A DNA stretch of 64,000 bases, from contig JAWZSP010000009.1 in assembly GCA_034401135.1 (NCBI GenBank), positions 1,922,001 through 1,986,000 of the forward strand, read 5' to 3'. The DNA is from Volutella citrinella. Taxonomy: Eukaryota > Ascomycota > Sordariomycetes > Hypocreales > Nectriaceae. Each line of letters starts with the position of its first letter. Position 1 is the stretch's first letter. Shown piece after piece: positions 33,501 through 44,040 of the stretch. Both the position numbers and the translations under genes were made by a program. The notes under the pieces were generated by a model, which saw nothing but the letters and a program-made list of their open reading frames with translations, did no database searches and was not told the origin of the DNA.

Positions 33501-35942
33501 TTTGTCTTCTCTCTCTCCACGAGCTGGGGGCCAAGATACAGAAACAAAAGTCAAAGGGCTTTTCCACAAGAATCTAGAAAAAAGAGCCGGCTGGGCGCTT
33601 CTGACTTATAAGCAGCACTTTTCGTTGCTTTGAAGGCGGGCTGTTCAGAGGGCGGCCTGGATGCCCTGCGATTGGGCCCCGACGCAACCCGAGCCCCACA
33701 GCAACAACGGGCGGTGTCTGGGCAGTCGATGCTATTGACCAGCTACCGAAATCACGTCTTCCCGCTTTGGGACTAGGGGTCTGAGATGTACGTGACGGGT
33801 CTGGGGCATTCCGAATACGCTTAGCAATGGGCGTTTTGTGTCGGCTTAGAGGTCTCGAGTAAATCATGAACTTTCAGTGCCAGGGCGATATTGTCCAGGA
33901 GAATGGCATAATTCTGCCGTTTAATGGCCAATTTGTGTGCACAGTGTAATTTACCAGAGAACTATGTACCCATCGAGGTGATTCTTAACGATAGCCAGCC
34001 CTATGGTCATCCGCAATCAGCAGCCTAGACTCCAGATTTGGCTAATCAGCCACGCTCAACTGTTGAGAACCACACTATGACTACGACGCACCCTCCGCGC
34101 GTCGACCTCCCGCGGGGTACCTTGCTCAGGCTTGCTGCCACCGGCTGATGTCGGAGCTCACAAGAGAAAATACCGGGGTAGTAGTCACACAGGCCGAAAC
34201 CCGGGCCGTGGTAGCTCCCTGCAATCGTGGGGTAGCTCCCAAGCCATTGACGCGGAGAAGATTCGGAGGTGACTCAACCCATGGAGAAGACTCGGAGTCG
34301 CCCAACCTTGAACGGGAAGTGAATGCATGCATTTCAGTGAAATCCAATCGCAATTGAAAGGCGATCTCGTCTTCCACACGCCTTCACCTGCGGGCGTCGG
34401 ACAGCGTAGCAATGATTGGCGTTTGCTTCGACTCGATCCAGGGGTTAGCCTAGCGGCTTCTCTCCCGCCATTCAACACAATATTCAACACCCATTCGTAC
34501 TCGGGACGGTCTCCCGCTCAGCACGCGCTAGCCTGCCGTGGCGGCTCACCTTGACGGCGTTCCTCCGACGTCTAGCAATTTGTTCCCACCGCTCAGCCTT
34601 GAGTCATCCTCACCATTCGACATGCTGATCGCGCAGAGGGTGATACTTCCATTCCCAAGCCGTCAGATATTAGGTACACGCTCGAATCAGCCTGCGTCAT
34701 TCAACAAGTTCTTCGCGCATAGCATCAACCCATGATTCATCAATCTCTTCATGATATTTCTCCCGGTATCGGGTGATTCTCAACCTTGTCTTCTCGGCCC
34801 ATCGCCAGATAGGCTGCGCCCGCGTCGCGTCTTATCGTTCTGAGGAAGCATGTCCGTATCACATGAGTGATCAGCCGTGTCGCCCGTCTTTCTTCAATCA
34901 ATTAGCTACGATAGGGGGCCCCAAGGTGAAATTCTTTGCGGATACTGAGCTAGCCACATAGCATTAGCCGCAGTGGGCTGCAGCCCAAGGGCCTCGCCTC
35001 TGAAGCCCTGTAGTAACCATCAAGAGCAGGCGGCGTTGGGTTGGTTTGCTGTCTCAGCCACACAGCTGAGCCTACCCTACATGCGAGTGAGGCACATGAT
35101 TTGAGGATGATAAACATATCGACAGTGTTCTAATTCGCATTCTAATGTGTCAATTTTCGGTAGGATTCTAAGCATTATTTTCCTGCGTATCAGGCCTTGT
35201 GTATTCGCATTTACTATTCGTTCTTGCGTCGTACTGGGAAACATGCTGCATTTTCCATCTAAACCCCAAGCGAACGCAAAAACCGTTTGACGCATCGCGT
35301 GATGAATGGCCATCGTTCAGCCCTCGGGCCGTAACTGAAAAGAAACGGAGGATTGAGGCGCAGGGAAATGACAGTTGCACATCGTCTGGCCGCCTCCAGT
35401 ACTATAAAGCGACGCTGCAGCCAAAAGCAGCCGTAGAGCGCGACGACCTGGGCTCACCCATGCGAGCTCCCATCCACAACCATTTCAGCCCTATCGGGAC
35501 GTTGCAATCGTGGCTGACGGCGTGCTCTATTTTTGTGCTGCACGAACAAGGCGAAACGAAGGCCAGTTGCGGGCGCGTCATGGTGCTGCAGCGACGGCTA
35601 GTGCTATTCAGGATCCGCTTCCATGGGAGCATCAGCCTCACCTAGCGGGCCTTGGCCCTTGGCCCTCCTCATTTCTGCGCAATGTACTACCGCTTTGGGA
35701 TACTATGTTGCGCACAGCGTCTGTGTGGAGCCTCGCCAGTGGCAAGACGCAGCCTTGGTCTTGATGAAGAGCACAGCCCTGCGATCCCTCTTGGGAACAG
35801 ATGGTATTAGTATAAAGATGGGTTGTTCGGAAGAACAAATATTGTCTCAGCAGCATCTACAGTCCACTCATCTCTAAACAATCCCGATTCCTTCATATTC
35901 GATTCTTTTTCCTTTTCCATTTCCACCCCTGCCCTTGTCAGC
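33501..35942. other. long gene-poor region
   Basis: 2.4 kb without a supportable gene. Open frames are short and overlapping. A 14-bp perfect palindrome (TGGGCTGCAGCCCA) lies at 34974-34987. A run at 34921-34940 resembles a short 18S rRNA phrase but is not rRNA. The last ~150 bp form the leader of the cutinase-family gene. Confidence 0.5.
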
Positions 35943-36950
35943 ATGCACTTCCTACAGTCCATGGCCGTGGCCGGCCTTCTCGCCACATCGGTGGCGGCGG
36001 CTGACATCAAATGCGCCGACGGCCTCAAGATGTTTGTGTCTCGCGGCACAGGCGAAAAGGACCCCAAAGGCCTCGGAGAGACAGGAAAGCTGACCGAGGA
36101 GATTGCAAAGCGAATCCAAGGCTCCAACGCCGAGGGCATCCTGTACCCTGCCTCTGAGAGGCATCCCGAACCAAACTATTTTGACTCGGTTGCCAATGGC
36201 ACTCTGATGCTAAGAGAGTCAATGGCGGCGTATGCCAAGGCCTGTCCCAACTCCAAGATGGCCCTGTTTGGGTATTCTCAGGTAGGAAATTCTCTTTGAT
36301 CCAACCCAACCTTGTTCTGACGCGCAAAAAGGGCGCCCAAATCACATCCAACAACCTCTGCGGAATGCCTCAGGTCTGGGGAGTGTTTGCTGGATACAAC
36401 GTAACGACCGAATTCAAAAAGGTCCTTGAGCTGTCATCCCCCCTACCCGAGGAAGCAACCAAAAATGGTAAGAATTGTCCACCATTGGCAGCCTTTTGCT
36501 CTCCACTAACAGTCTTCAGTCGTGGCTGTCGTGCTCTTTGGCGACACAACCCACACCAACAGCTCTTCTTTCAGCTACGGCACCTGGAACAACACGGGCA
36601 ATGGCATCTTCTACCGCGCTGATACCAAGAGCTGTGACTTGCTGGGCAGCCGCATCCGATCCTACTGCGACGCCGGGGACCCGTTTTGCGACGTCGGCCC
36701 CTTCATCGATGTTACCAGCCACGGCACGTATCTCGTGAGACATGGCAAAGATGTCGCCGACTTCGTAGTGGAACAGTTCAAGAACGGAGGCAAGAGTGAT
36801 GGCGGGCCTGGAGCTCGCTCGACCCCAACCCCTTCGGCTTCGGGAGGCGCAGCTACAGCCAAGCCTGAGGAGACCAATGGAGCCACTGCTCTCACTCCGA
36901 TGGTTGGACTCGCGATTGCAGCGACTCTTCTTTTGTCTTCTTTCCTTTAG
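35943..36950 (+). CDS. cutinase-family serine esterase, GPI-anchored
   Basis: Three exons, 35943-36281, 36332-36467 and 36520-36950, with introns of 50 and 52 nt, give 301 residues. A signal peptide (SMAVAGLLATSVAAA) leads into the alpha/beta-hydrolase core of the cutinase/acetylxylan esterase family (PF01083). The nucleophile elbow GYSQGA is completed by the first splice, with Ser near residue 112. Later come VVLFGD, YCDAGDPFCDVGP with the catalytic Asp and a conserved disulfide, and SHGTYL with the catalytic His. After about residue 265 there is a Ser/Thr/Pro/Gly-rich linker and a hydrophobic tail (LTPMVGLAIAATLLLSSFL) that predicts a GPI anchor, so the enzyme should sit at the cell surface. 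Substrate may be cutin, acetylxylan or other esters. Confidence 0.9.
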
Positions 36951-37072
36951 TTGATGCCAAGGATTGCGTTGCATGTACATATGAGGAATAGAATACATCT
37001 TTCGGGTCAAAGTAGAGGAAGCTCCCAACCACATAGTGACTAGAATTTGACTCATTGTACACTCTTCAACGC

Positions 37073-40000
37073 TCATCCCGCGTTTCTTTTTATGGAATCC
37101 GCGCCACTTTTAGCTATTTCATTCACTCCCTGCTGGAGAATGTCCCGAGAGTCTTGCTTGGTGGGGGGATCAGTTATGGCCTGGGCCGCAGCGTTTGCGT
37201 CGGCCTGGAGTTTAGACCAGTCAATGGCCTTGTTGAGAGCTTCTTCGGCTCTCTTGTCAGACCTCCGGGTGAGGAAGTTGAATCGTTCCATTGCCTCCTT
37301 CGAAAACCAGCGCCTGTTGGCCTTTTGCGCAGTCAAGGCTGAAAGTTCAGCATCCTCAGCCTCTGCCTGTGCCTCTGAGACAGGCTCGTCCTCGGCATCA
37401 TCAGCAACTGCCTGTGTCTCTGGGGTAGAATTTTCCTCGGTTTTCTGAACGGCTCGTGCTTCTCCCTCGGCGTCCGGCTGGATTTTAGACGCTTCAATGG
37501 CTTTACGGAGAGTTTCGTCAGCTCTCTTTGTAGACCTCCTCGCAAGGAAGTTAAGGCGATTCGTCTCCTTCTGCGTAAGCCAGCGCCCGTTGGCCTGTTG
37601 CGCGGTCAACTCGGAAAGTTCAGCATCTTCAGCAGCTGCCTGTGCCTCCGAGGCAGGCGCTTCCTCCCTCTGAGCAGCCCTTTCGGTAAGGAAGTTAAGG
37701 CGGTCCATCTCCTTGTCCGAAAGCCAGCGCCTTTTGGCCTTTTGCGCGGTCAAGGCTTCAAGTTCAGCTTCCTCCCTTACCCTGAAGAGGTCCAAACTCC
37801 AACCTGCCTCTCCTCTGGCCACTTGATTGCCCATGGCGCTAGCAGTCTGGTCCATTACCATTTCTGTGTGCTCTGCCCTCTGCCTCCTTTCCTCTTCCGC
37901 CTTGATCTCGGCAAGTCTTTCGGCGGGGATAATCTGATCCCAGTCAAGTTTGATGTCGTCCACCTTTACGTTAGTACGTGGAAAGATGTTCTCATCATCT
38001 ATTTCTAGTGCTGCTGCTAGAGTGTTCTGTGCCCGAGTATCCGATTCATCCGACTCAACTACGCCTCTCAGTCAGTGTACCAGCCAATCGAGGCTAGGTG
38101 TATAGGGACATGGCCTTACGCATCTGCCTGTTGAGCTCGAAAAGCTCATGAGGGTCAAGCTGGCTGCTGTGCCTCTCGACGATGAGAGTAGTCCCCTGAT
38201 GGAGGTGGTAAGCTCTTTGGCCTTGGTACAACTTGCCAGCCACGGGAGCTAACTCACTTCTGGAGCAAAAGGGTAGCCCAACTTTATGGTAGCCCTATGC
38301 ACATGTGGATCTTGGTCGATTGTAATGATGCCTTGCTTGCGTGGATGCTGAGAAGACATCCGTGGAAATTGTTGCATTGGGCTGTCAGCAGTGTCTACCC
38401 AGCTTGGAGCGTAGTCTCGGCTCGAATGGTCATTGGACTCAATGGCAAGGGAAGAGGCAGCTTCTGATGCAAAATAGACTTCCGTTGTGAAGTAGTTGGC
38501 CTTGTTCACATCCGCATTTTGTGAGCGAGATTCGGCCAAGTTTTTCAATGCCAAGTTGGCCTCATCCCATTGAGCGTTCTCGGAAGGACTCTCCAGCTGA
38601 TCTAGCCAGTTAGAAATTCGTGATGGAATTCGCTGGTTGGAGCCTTCAGTGTCTGGTGATAGAAGAAATCTGGTGTCGAAAAAGTCGGCAGAAGTCGGCG
38701 GCTCAAGGTTTTCGGTTGTGTGGTCTGCCCACGGTAGTGATAGAAGAGCAAACTCATATGAATGTTCCAAGACGTGGTTGACCAGACTTGGATCATCTGG
38801 AGGGCCTGTTTTGTGGCATAATGGGCAGCTGTCGAGACCGATGATAGGACTGGAAGGCCAAAGAGCTGCGGCATCCAGAATGATGTCGGATAGCGAGTCC
38901 GCATGACCTTCCTTTAAATGCGTCGTAAGCTCGTCGACACTGGTGAACTCGGGGCTTTCGGAAGTGTCGCAGAGCTGGCACGTCCATGTTTTCGGATGAT
39001 CCTTTCTCAGATGATGTTCCCACTCAGCTCTTGACTGGTAAATTATCCGTGGACCGGGACAGTTCTCGGCGATGCAAGTATAGGGACAGAGATCGGCAGA
39101 GAGATGGTTCCTTGAGTATTGTCAGTGTGCACACAGACGAGGATGGGGTGTCTGTCTATCTTGACTCACTTCCAAGTCGGTCCAGAGTCTGCGACATTCT
39201 TGGGCAGTGCCTCGCAGCAACAGGCACATTTGAGAATCATCTGTTCCTCCTCTGCCTTGCTAGCCTCCGTTTTCTCTGCTGGCTTGGGCTTTGATTGGCG
39301 CACCGGGGCAAGTCGTGGGTATTTGGCCCTTCCTGTGAAAGTGCTGATTTGGGATGTTGGGGGTAAAATGGCCTGTTTGCGCTCTTTCCATCGTAGACTC
39401 TCCTCTGGCACCGACGCGCAAGTGTCTGATAGTATAGGCGCCGGCTTTTTTGCCTTTTTGCGGTCTTTTGTCAACGTGGCACTCGCTCCCTGTGTTGTTG
39501 CTTGAGGAGTCGGGTCCCTGGTCTTGTCGTCATCTCTACCAGGATGGCCAAGCTTTCTAGAATGCCTCTGAGCATACAAGAACCGATTTCTCCGCTGGAG
39601 ATTTGCATCGATGAGACGGCGTTGTAAAGGCGAAATGGTCCCTGTTCTCTCACGTTCCCACCAAAGGGGATCGTCTAGATGATGTTGGGGATATTGCTGT
39701 CCTGCTTCTGTTCGCCGGAGAAGCATCAAACACTCCAGATTCACTCTCAACTCATCGAACTGACCCGGGTCGTATCGTTCGTCTGCTTTGGCAAGTCGTG
39801 GTTTCCGACCAGTGTGACGAATTGCAACGGCGAGTGAGGCTAGATTTTCAATAGCAGAGTCGACATTCTGCCTGGCTCTTTCCGCATCTTTGCCCCCGAG
39901 GCAATCCTCGAGGTAGGACTGCAGTCTCACAAGAAGGTTATTGACTAGATTGAGTACCCGAGGCCTGGATTCAAATCTATCGTCGAGGGACGCTTTCTTG

Positions 40001-40158
40001 CCTGCCATGGCTCCCACTCCATCCACCCAGAGGATGTAATCTGCTCGGCGAGTCTGCACCCACGGGTCATCGGCAAAAAGCTCACTGAATAGACATTTGT
40101 CAAAGGATCTGAGGCATGTTGAGGCAAGCTCCGAAGTTGAAACCCCTTTCAGAACCAT
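37073..40158 (-). CDS. AcuF-like C2H2 zinc-finger protein with three C-terminal repeats
   Basis: Four exons reconstructed: 40158-39170, 39110-38258, 38231-38120, 38064-37073; 981 residues. Introns are 59 nt, 26 nt (see findings) and 55 nt. The N-terminal domain (CLRSFDKCLFSELF ... LVNNLLVRLQSYLEDC) is common in fungal proteins annotated as oxidoreductase AcuF-like C2H2 zinc-finger proteins. The centre has paired Cys and His (CPYTCIAENC, WEHHLRKDHPKTWTCQLC, LTTHLKEGH, CPLCHKTG). KLGYPFAPE and TTLIVERHSSQLDPHELFEL follow. The last exon is acidic and holds three copies of a repeat, AEL-x(2)-LTAQ followed by RW and NFL. The gene is divergent from the DUF7580-phosphorylase gene. No enzyme domain is visible; a protein- or nucleic-acid-binding role is likely. 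Confidence 0.75.
37193..37768 (-). repeat. three protein-coding repeats in the C2H2 protein
   Basis: Repeats start at about 37768, 37624 and 37351 on the minus strand. Each encodes about 34 residues: AELxxLTAQxAxxRWxxxxxxxxNFLxxR. Copies two and three extend further with RADETLRKAI-like and RAEEALNKAI-like helices and are separated by an acidic spacer. Copies 1-2 are near-adjacent. Likely helical hairpins that expanded by internal duplication. Confidence 0.75.
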
Positions 40159-40456
40159 GATAACGGAGGATTAGGCACTATTGCCAACTGAGCATGGGGA
40201 CTAATGCCACCAGCCTGCTAGGCAACGAAGGAGGAAGTTTCGCGGTGCCGTCAAAAAAGTGAGGGGAACATTCGACATGGATTTGATTGGATATGCGACG
40301 GTGGGCTGAGCCTCGTCATGCACCTCGCCACAGCTGAAATGCGACTGTGAGCCAATCAGACCGTCGTAGTAGGAGGCGAGGCTGGGCTGATGAAATATCA
40401 AGCTAGATGCGGGGCATCTTTTCACTCACCAGCCTGATTACCATCGTCACCACAAG
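40159..40456. promoter_or_regulatory. 298-bp bidirectional promoter region
   Basis: Separates the start codons of the C2H2-repeat gene (-) and the DUF7580-phosphorylase gene (+). The short distance implies shared control sequences. Confidence 0.5.
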
Positions 40457-43156
40457 ATGGCCAGCGGCAGCACCTCGCAAGCCCTCGCGTTGCTCGAAAC
40501 ATGCACCTTGAGGATGGCAGGGACACTTGACGCGGTCCCCGAGTGCCCTCACCAGCGAGACCAGTTTTGTGGCACTTGCTTGAGCTTTCAGACACAGCTG
40601 GGCCTGATAGCCGTCCAGCTCGAGGACTGTTCGCAGCATGACCTGGACCACGAAGCCATGGTCGAGGCCCTCGAGCTGTTGGATCTATTTGCAGATGTAT
40701 GCCTGGTAAGCGAAGTCGTGTTCTCCACTAGAGTGCAATCTGGCTGAATGACCTCGCTCGATTCCTCCAGTGGCACAAGCGGGCAAAAACAAGTGGTTGC
40801 GTCGAGCTCTTACTACCCTTGATTGAAGATGAAAGAGATAGTAACCAGCTGTCTCTGGGGATAATGTCGTACCTGCAAGAACCGCCGTTCGTTATCAAGA
40901 GCTTAACGAAGAAATGCGAGGGTTTGGTCCAGGTTCTTCAGACGGACACCTTGGAAGTCAAGGTCCCCATAGTGGAGCCAAAAGACCACTCGGGCGCCTA
41001 TGGCTCTTTGATACCTGTTCTGGATGCCTACTCTACGTGCACTTCCTGCGTCGGCGTGCCGTGTTCTGAGGGGTGCAATCTCTGGCACCCGACGAGGCTG
41101 TGTTTGACCAACTCAACGATGGCCGATGAAGATGACTTTCAGTTCGATTTGATCACATCTAGACTCGATTACGGTTCCTGGAGGGATCTTTGCATAACAG
41201 CATCAAGGTAATTGGACGAGGCACGCCGGGTACAACGGACATGGAGCTAACATTGGGCCTAGGCTCGAGGGGCAACACGTCAAGTTCAGTGAGGACGCAA
41301 GCCAACCTGAAGATGCCGCGCTTCACCGATTAGACGGGTTCTGCGAAATACTGCAGACCGAGGACGATGGTAGCCGCACCTTATTCAGACTGCAAGATAG
41401 CGCACTGTACAGGCTTGACGGCGCTGAGATGCTCAAGCACCGAGCTTCAGAGGGCCGAGGGCTGCCTCTCGTGGCTGTGCTCCAAGATTACACCCTGAGC
41501 ATACGTGACAGAATATGGTTGGCCCACACAATAGCTCTGGCCTTCTGGCAGCTTTACGATTCCGAGGCTATGAGTGTGCCTTGGACAAGTCGTACACTCT
41601 GGTTCATGCCCGAGCCAGATCTCCGAGACGGGTCGGAAAAGCTGCCACTGAAAGTATTCATCTCCATCAAAGCCGACGAGGACGATAGAATTTCTGCAGC
41701 CGTGGAGTTTAATGGGGCCAGTGGCCTATTCCACAGGTGTCCTCGTACCCTGTCACTCGCGGTTCTGCTGCTGGAGATTGGCTTAGTGAAACCCGTCACC
41801 TACAGTACATCAGATAATCCGACTCGAGCACTGAATGACCTTCACGCTCTGTCCATGCTCAAGTTTGAGGACTTGCGCTCATCTCCCTGGGTTGGCTTCT
41901 CGCACAAGCACATCTTTGAAGGTGCTGTGAAGGAATGCCTCATGTCCAATCGGCTTCGAGGCAAGGAGGAATCGTCAAGTTATCGCGGGGCCCAGAAAGC
42001 CCGGAGAGCAGCTCTATATGAGGATGTGGTGTCTCCTTTAGCATGGTTGGACAACTCCTTTCGACGAACAAGCAACAAACAGGCGTATCTTGCACCGAAA
42101 GAAGGGCATCACATCCACGAGAACCCAGCACCCATTCGCATACCGGAATCGGACTCTTTGCATTCCACTGATCTCCCGCGCTCAGGGAAAAGGCAGCCCC
42201 CATCGAATTGGCTGGCGTTTGAGACTGCCATTATCTGCGCCTTGAGGCACGAGGCTGATGCTATCAAGACTCTCTTCGATTATCATTGGGAAGACCACGA
42301 GATTGACTTTGAGAAGGAGCGTGGTGATCCCAATGTTTACTCCCTGGGTTCTATACATGGCCGCAATGTCGTGCTGGCTCACATGGGCGGCATGGGCAAG
42401 GGAGCCGCAGCCAGTGTTGCTGCCAATTGCAAAAGGAGTTTTACGAATTTGAAGCTGGCAATCGTTGTGGGCATATGCGGCGCAGTCCCGTTCCCACCAG
42501 CGAGCCAGGCAGAGATCATCTTGGGCGATGTAATCATCAGTGAAGGGCTTATCGAGTACGACTTTGGACGACGAACGCCAGCCGGATTTTTCCGCAAGTC
42601 GGAGGCGCGAGATTCGCTGGGAAGGCCGAATGCCAAGGTTCGAGCGTTTCTCAGCAAGCTAGGCGGCGTACACGACCGGAGGCGGCTCACAGAGCAAATG
42701 CGAAGCCATCTTGCGCAGATTCAAGGCGACGCAGAGCTCAGAGCGACATATCCGGGCATAGAAGCGGATGTGCTGTACAAGGCGTCGTACACCCACATCG
42801 GCGGCAAGAAGACGTGTCAGATGGGCGGATGCCGTGGCAATCTGGTAACTCGCCGGCGTCTCGCTCGACCGAACCCGCAGCCGGCCATTCACTTCGGCCT
42901 TATCGCATCGGGCGACACGGTCATGAAGAACGGGCTTGAGCGGGACAAAATAGCGGAAAGGGAGAATATTATTGCATTTGAGATGGAAGGCGCCGGAGTG
43001 TGGGACAATGTGCCCTGTGTGGTCATCAAGGGCGCTTGCGATTATGCCGACAGTCACAAGACAAAGGCGTGGCAGCATTATGCGGCAGCAACGGCAGCGG
43101 CCTGTGCCAAGGCGTTTCTAGAGGTTTGGGCACCCGAGCAAAGGCGGCGTGTATGA
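40457..43156 (+). CDS. DUF7580-type domain fused to a nucleoside phosphorylase (PNP/UDP) domain
   Basis: Three exons, 40457-40705, 40771-41207 and 41263-43156, with introns of 65 and 55 nt, give 859 residues. The N-terminal half resembles DUF7580, a fungal domain often fused to signalling modules: ...RDRIWLAHTIALAFWQLYDS, TLWFMPEP, SLAVLLLEIG, FEDLRSSPW. The C-terminal domain from about residue 545 is a purine/uridine phosphorylase fold: AIICALRHEADAIK, VVLAHMGGMGKGAAASVA, LAIVVGICGAVP, LGDVIISEG, GLIASGDTVMKNG, and the active-site block IIAFEMEGAGVWDNVPCVVIKGACDYAD. PNP domains occur as effectors at the N-terminus of fungal NLR proteins, but here the domain is C-terminal and no NACHT is present. 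The phosphorylase catalytic blocks look intact, so nucleoside cleavage or nucleotide sensing is plausible. Confidence 0.87.
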
Positions 43157-43374
43157 TTCATTGGGGACTTGTATGTGTGTTCTATCGATATCCGGACCAA
43201 GTTGTGTCGGTCCTTTATGGGATGCTATTCCGCCGCAGGGCCTTTTCTGTCGAATAAGCGGAGCGATTGTAGCCCTCAAACCAGGTCTCTGCATTATTTC
43301 GCTTCAAATAAACTCATAAAGGTAAAAAAATCAGTGGCAAGGGTCGTTGTGCCCTCGATCGTATGTAAAGATGC

Positions 43375-44040
43375 TCACAGGATCAAAACCCCGACGGCGC
43401 CCGCAATAGCAGCCACAAGGCCAAAGACGGGAGCTCCCCAGGCGGAAGGTGCACTGTTACACTCCTCCTTCTTCGACACCGACTTTCCATCGCTGCAGAG
43501 GAAAGCCGATGGAGGCGTGGTCGAGGCCGGTGCCGCCGTAAACACCATTGATGCCTCACTTAGCCATTGAGACGATTGCGACGGCGCAAGAGTCGTCGTC
43601 GTGGGCTCCTTGCCATCAGCAGAGAAGATGCAGCTGGCTGACGTCATGATCTTCTGGAACCTGCCCCGGTCGCATGAGTATGTGGTGCCGGATCTAAAGC
43701 CATAAGGGTCAGTAAAAAAATGTCGGAGTAGGGTCGCAATGGTTGCCTACAGCTCAACGGTGATGTTGCGGCCAGCCTCGGTGTATGTCTGGGCAGAGAA
43801 GACGCCACAGCCCGACACGGCCGAGAAGGTCGGGGCACAGGCCAGGACGAACTCGGTCGTCCCCGAGCCGCTGGCGACGACGGACGCATAGAGCTGATTG
43901 TCACCCGTGGGCGCCGACGGGATCCAGAGCATCGTCTCCGAGGTGCTGGTGACGACGTTGTCCGTCTGGCTCTCCGTCTGGGCAGCTGCCATGAGTGCCA
44001 TGGACGACAGCGTCCCTAGTACCGCGGATATTTTGGCCAT
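43375..44040 (-). CDS. GPI-anchored cell-surface protein of unknown function
   Basis: Two exons, 44040-43751 and 43693-43375, with a 57-nt intron (GTAGGC...TAG) in phase 2, give 202 residues. A signal peptide (VLGTLSSMALMAAAQ) precedes a small beta-rich domain with paired cysteines (FVLACAPTFSAVSGCGVF, TTYSCDRGRF, SASCIFSADG). A Thr/Ser-rich linker follows, then a hydrophobic tail (VFGLVAAIAGAVGVLIL) typical of a GPI signal. The class is common on ascomycete hyphae; no specific function can be assigned. An upstream in-frame extension to 44487 is spurious: it has no signal peptide and lies 5' of the well-placed CCATGG start. Confidence 0.8.

Noticed and set aside
34921..34945. Short phrase resembling 18S rRNA (AGGTGAAATTCTT)
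   Set aside because: Only about 13 bases match, flanks do not resemble rRNA, so chance similarity.
34974..34987. 14-bp perfect palindrome TGGGCTGCAGCCCA
   Set aside because: A single palindrome of this length is not unusual in 64 kb and has no gene close enough to call it an operator.
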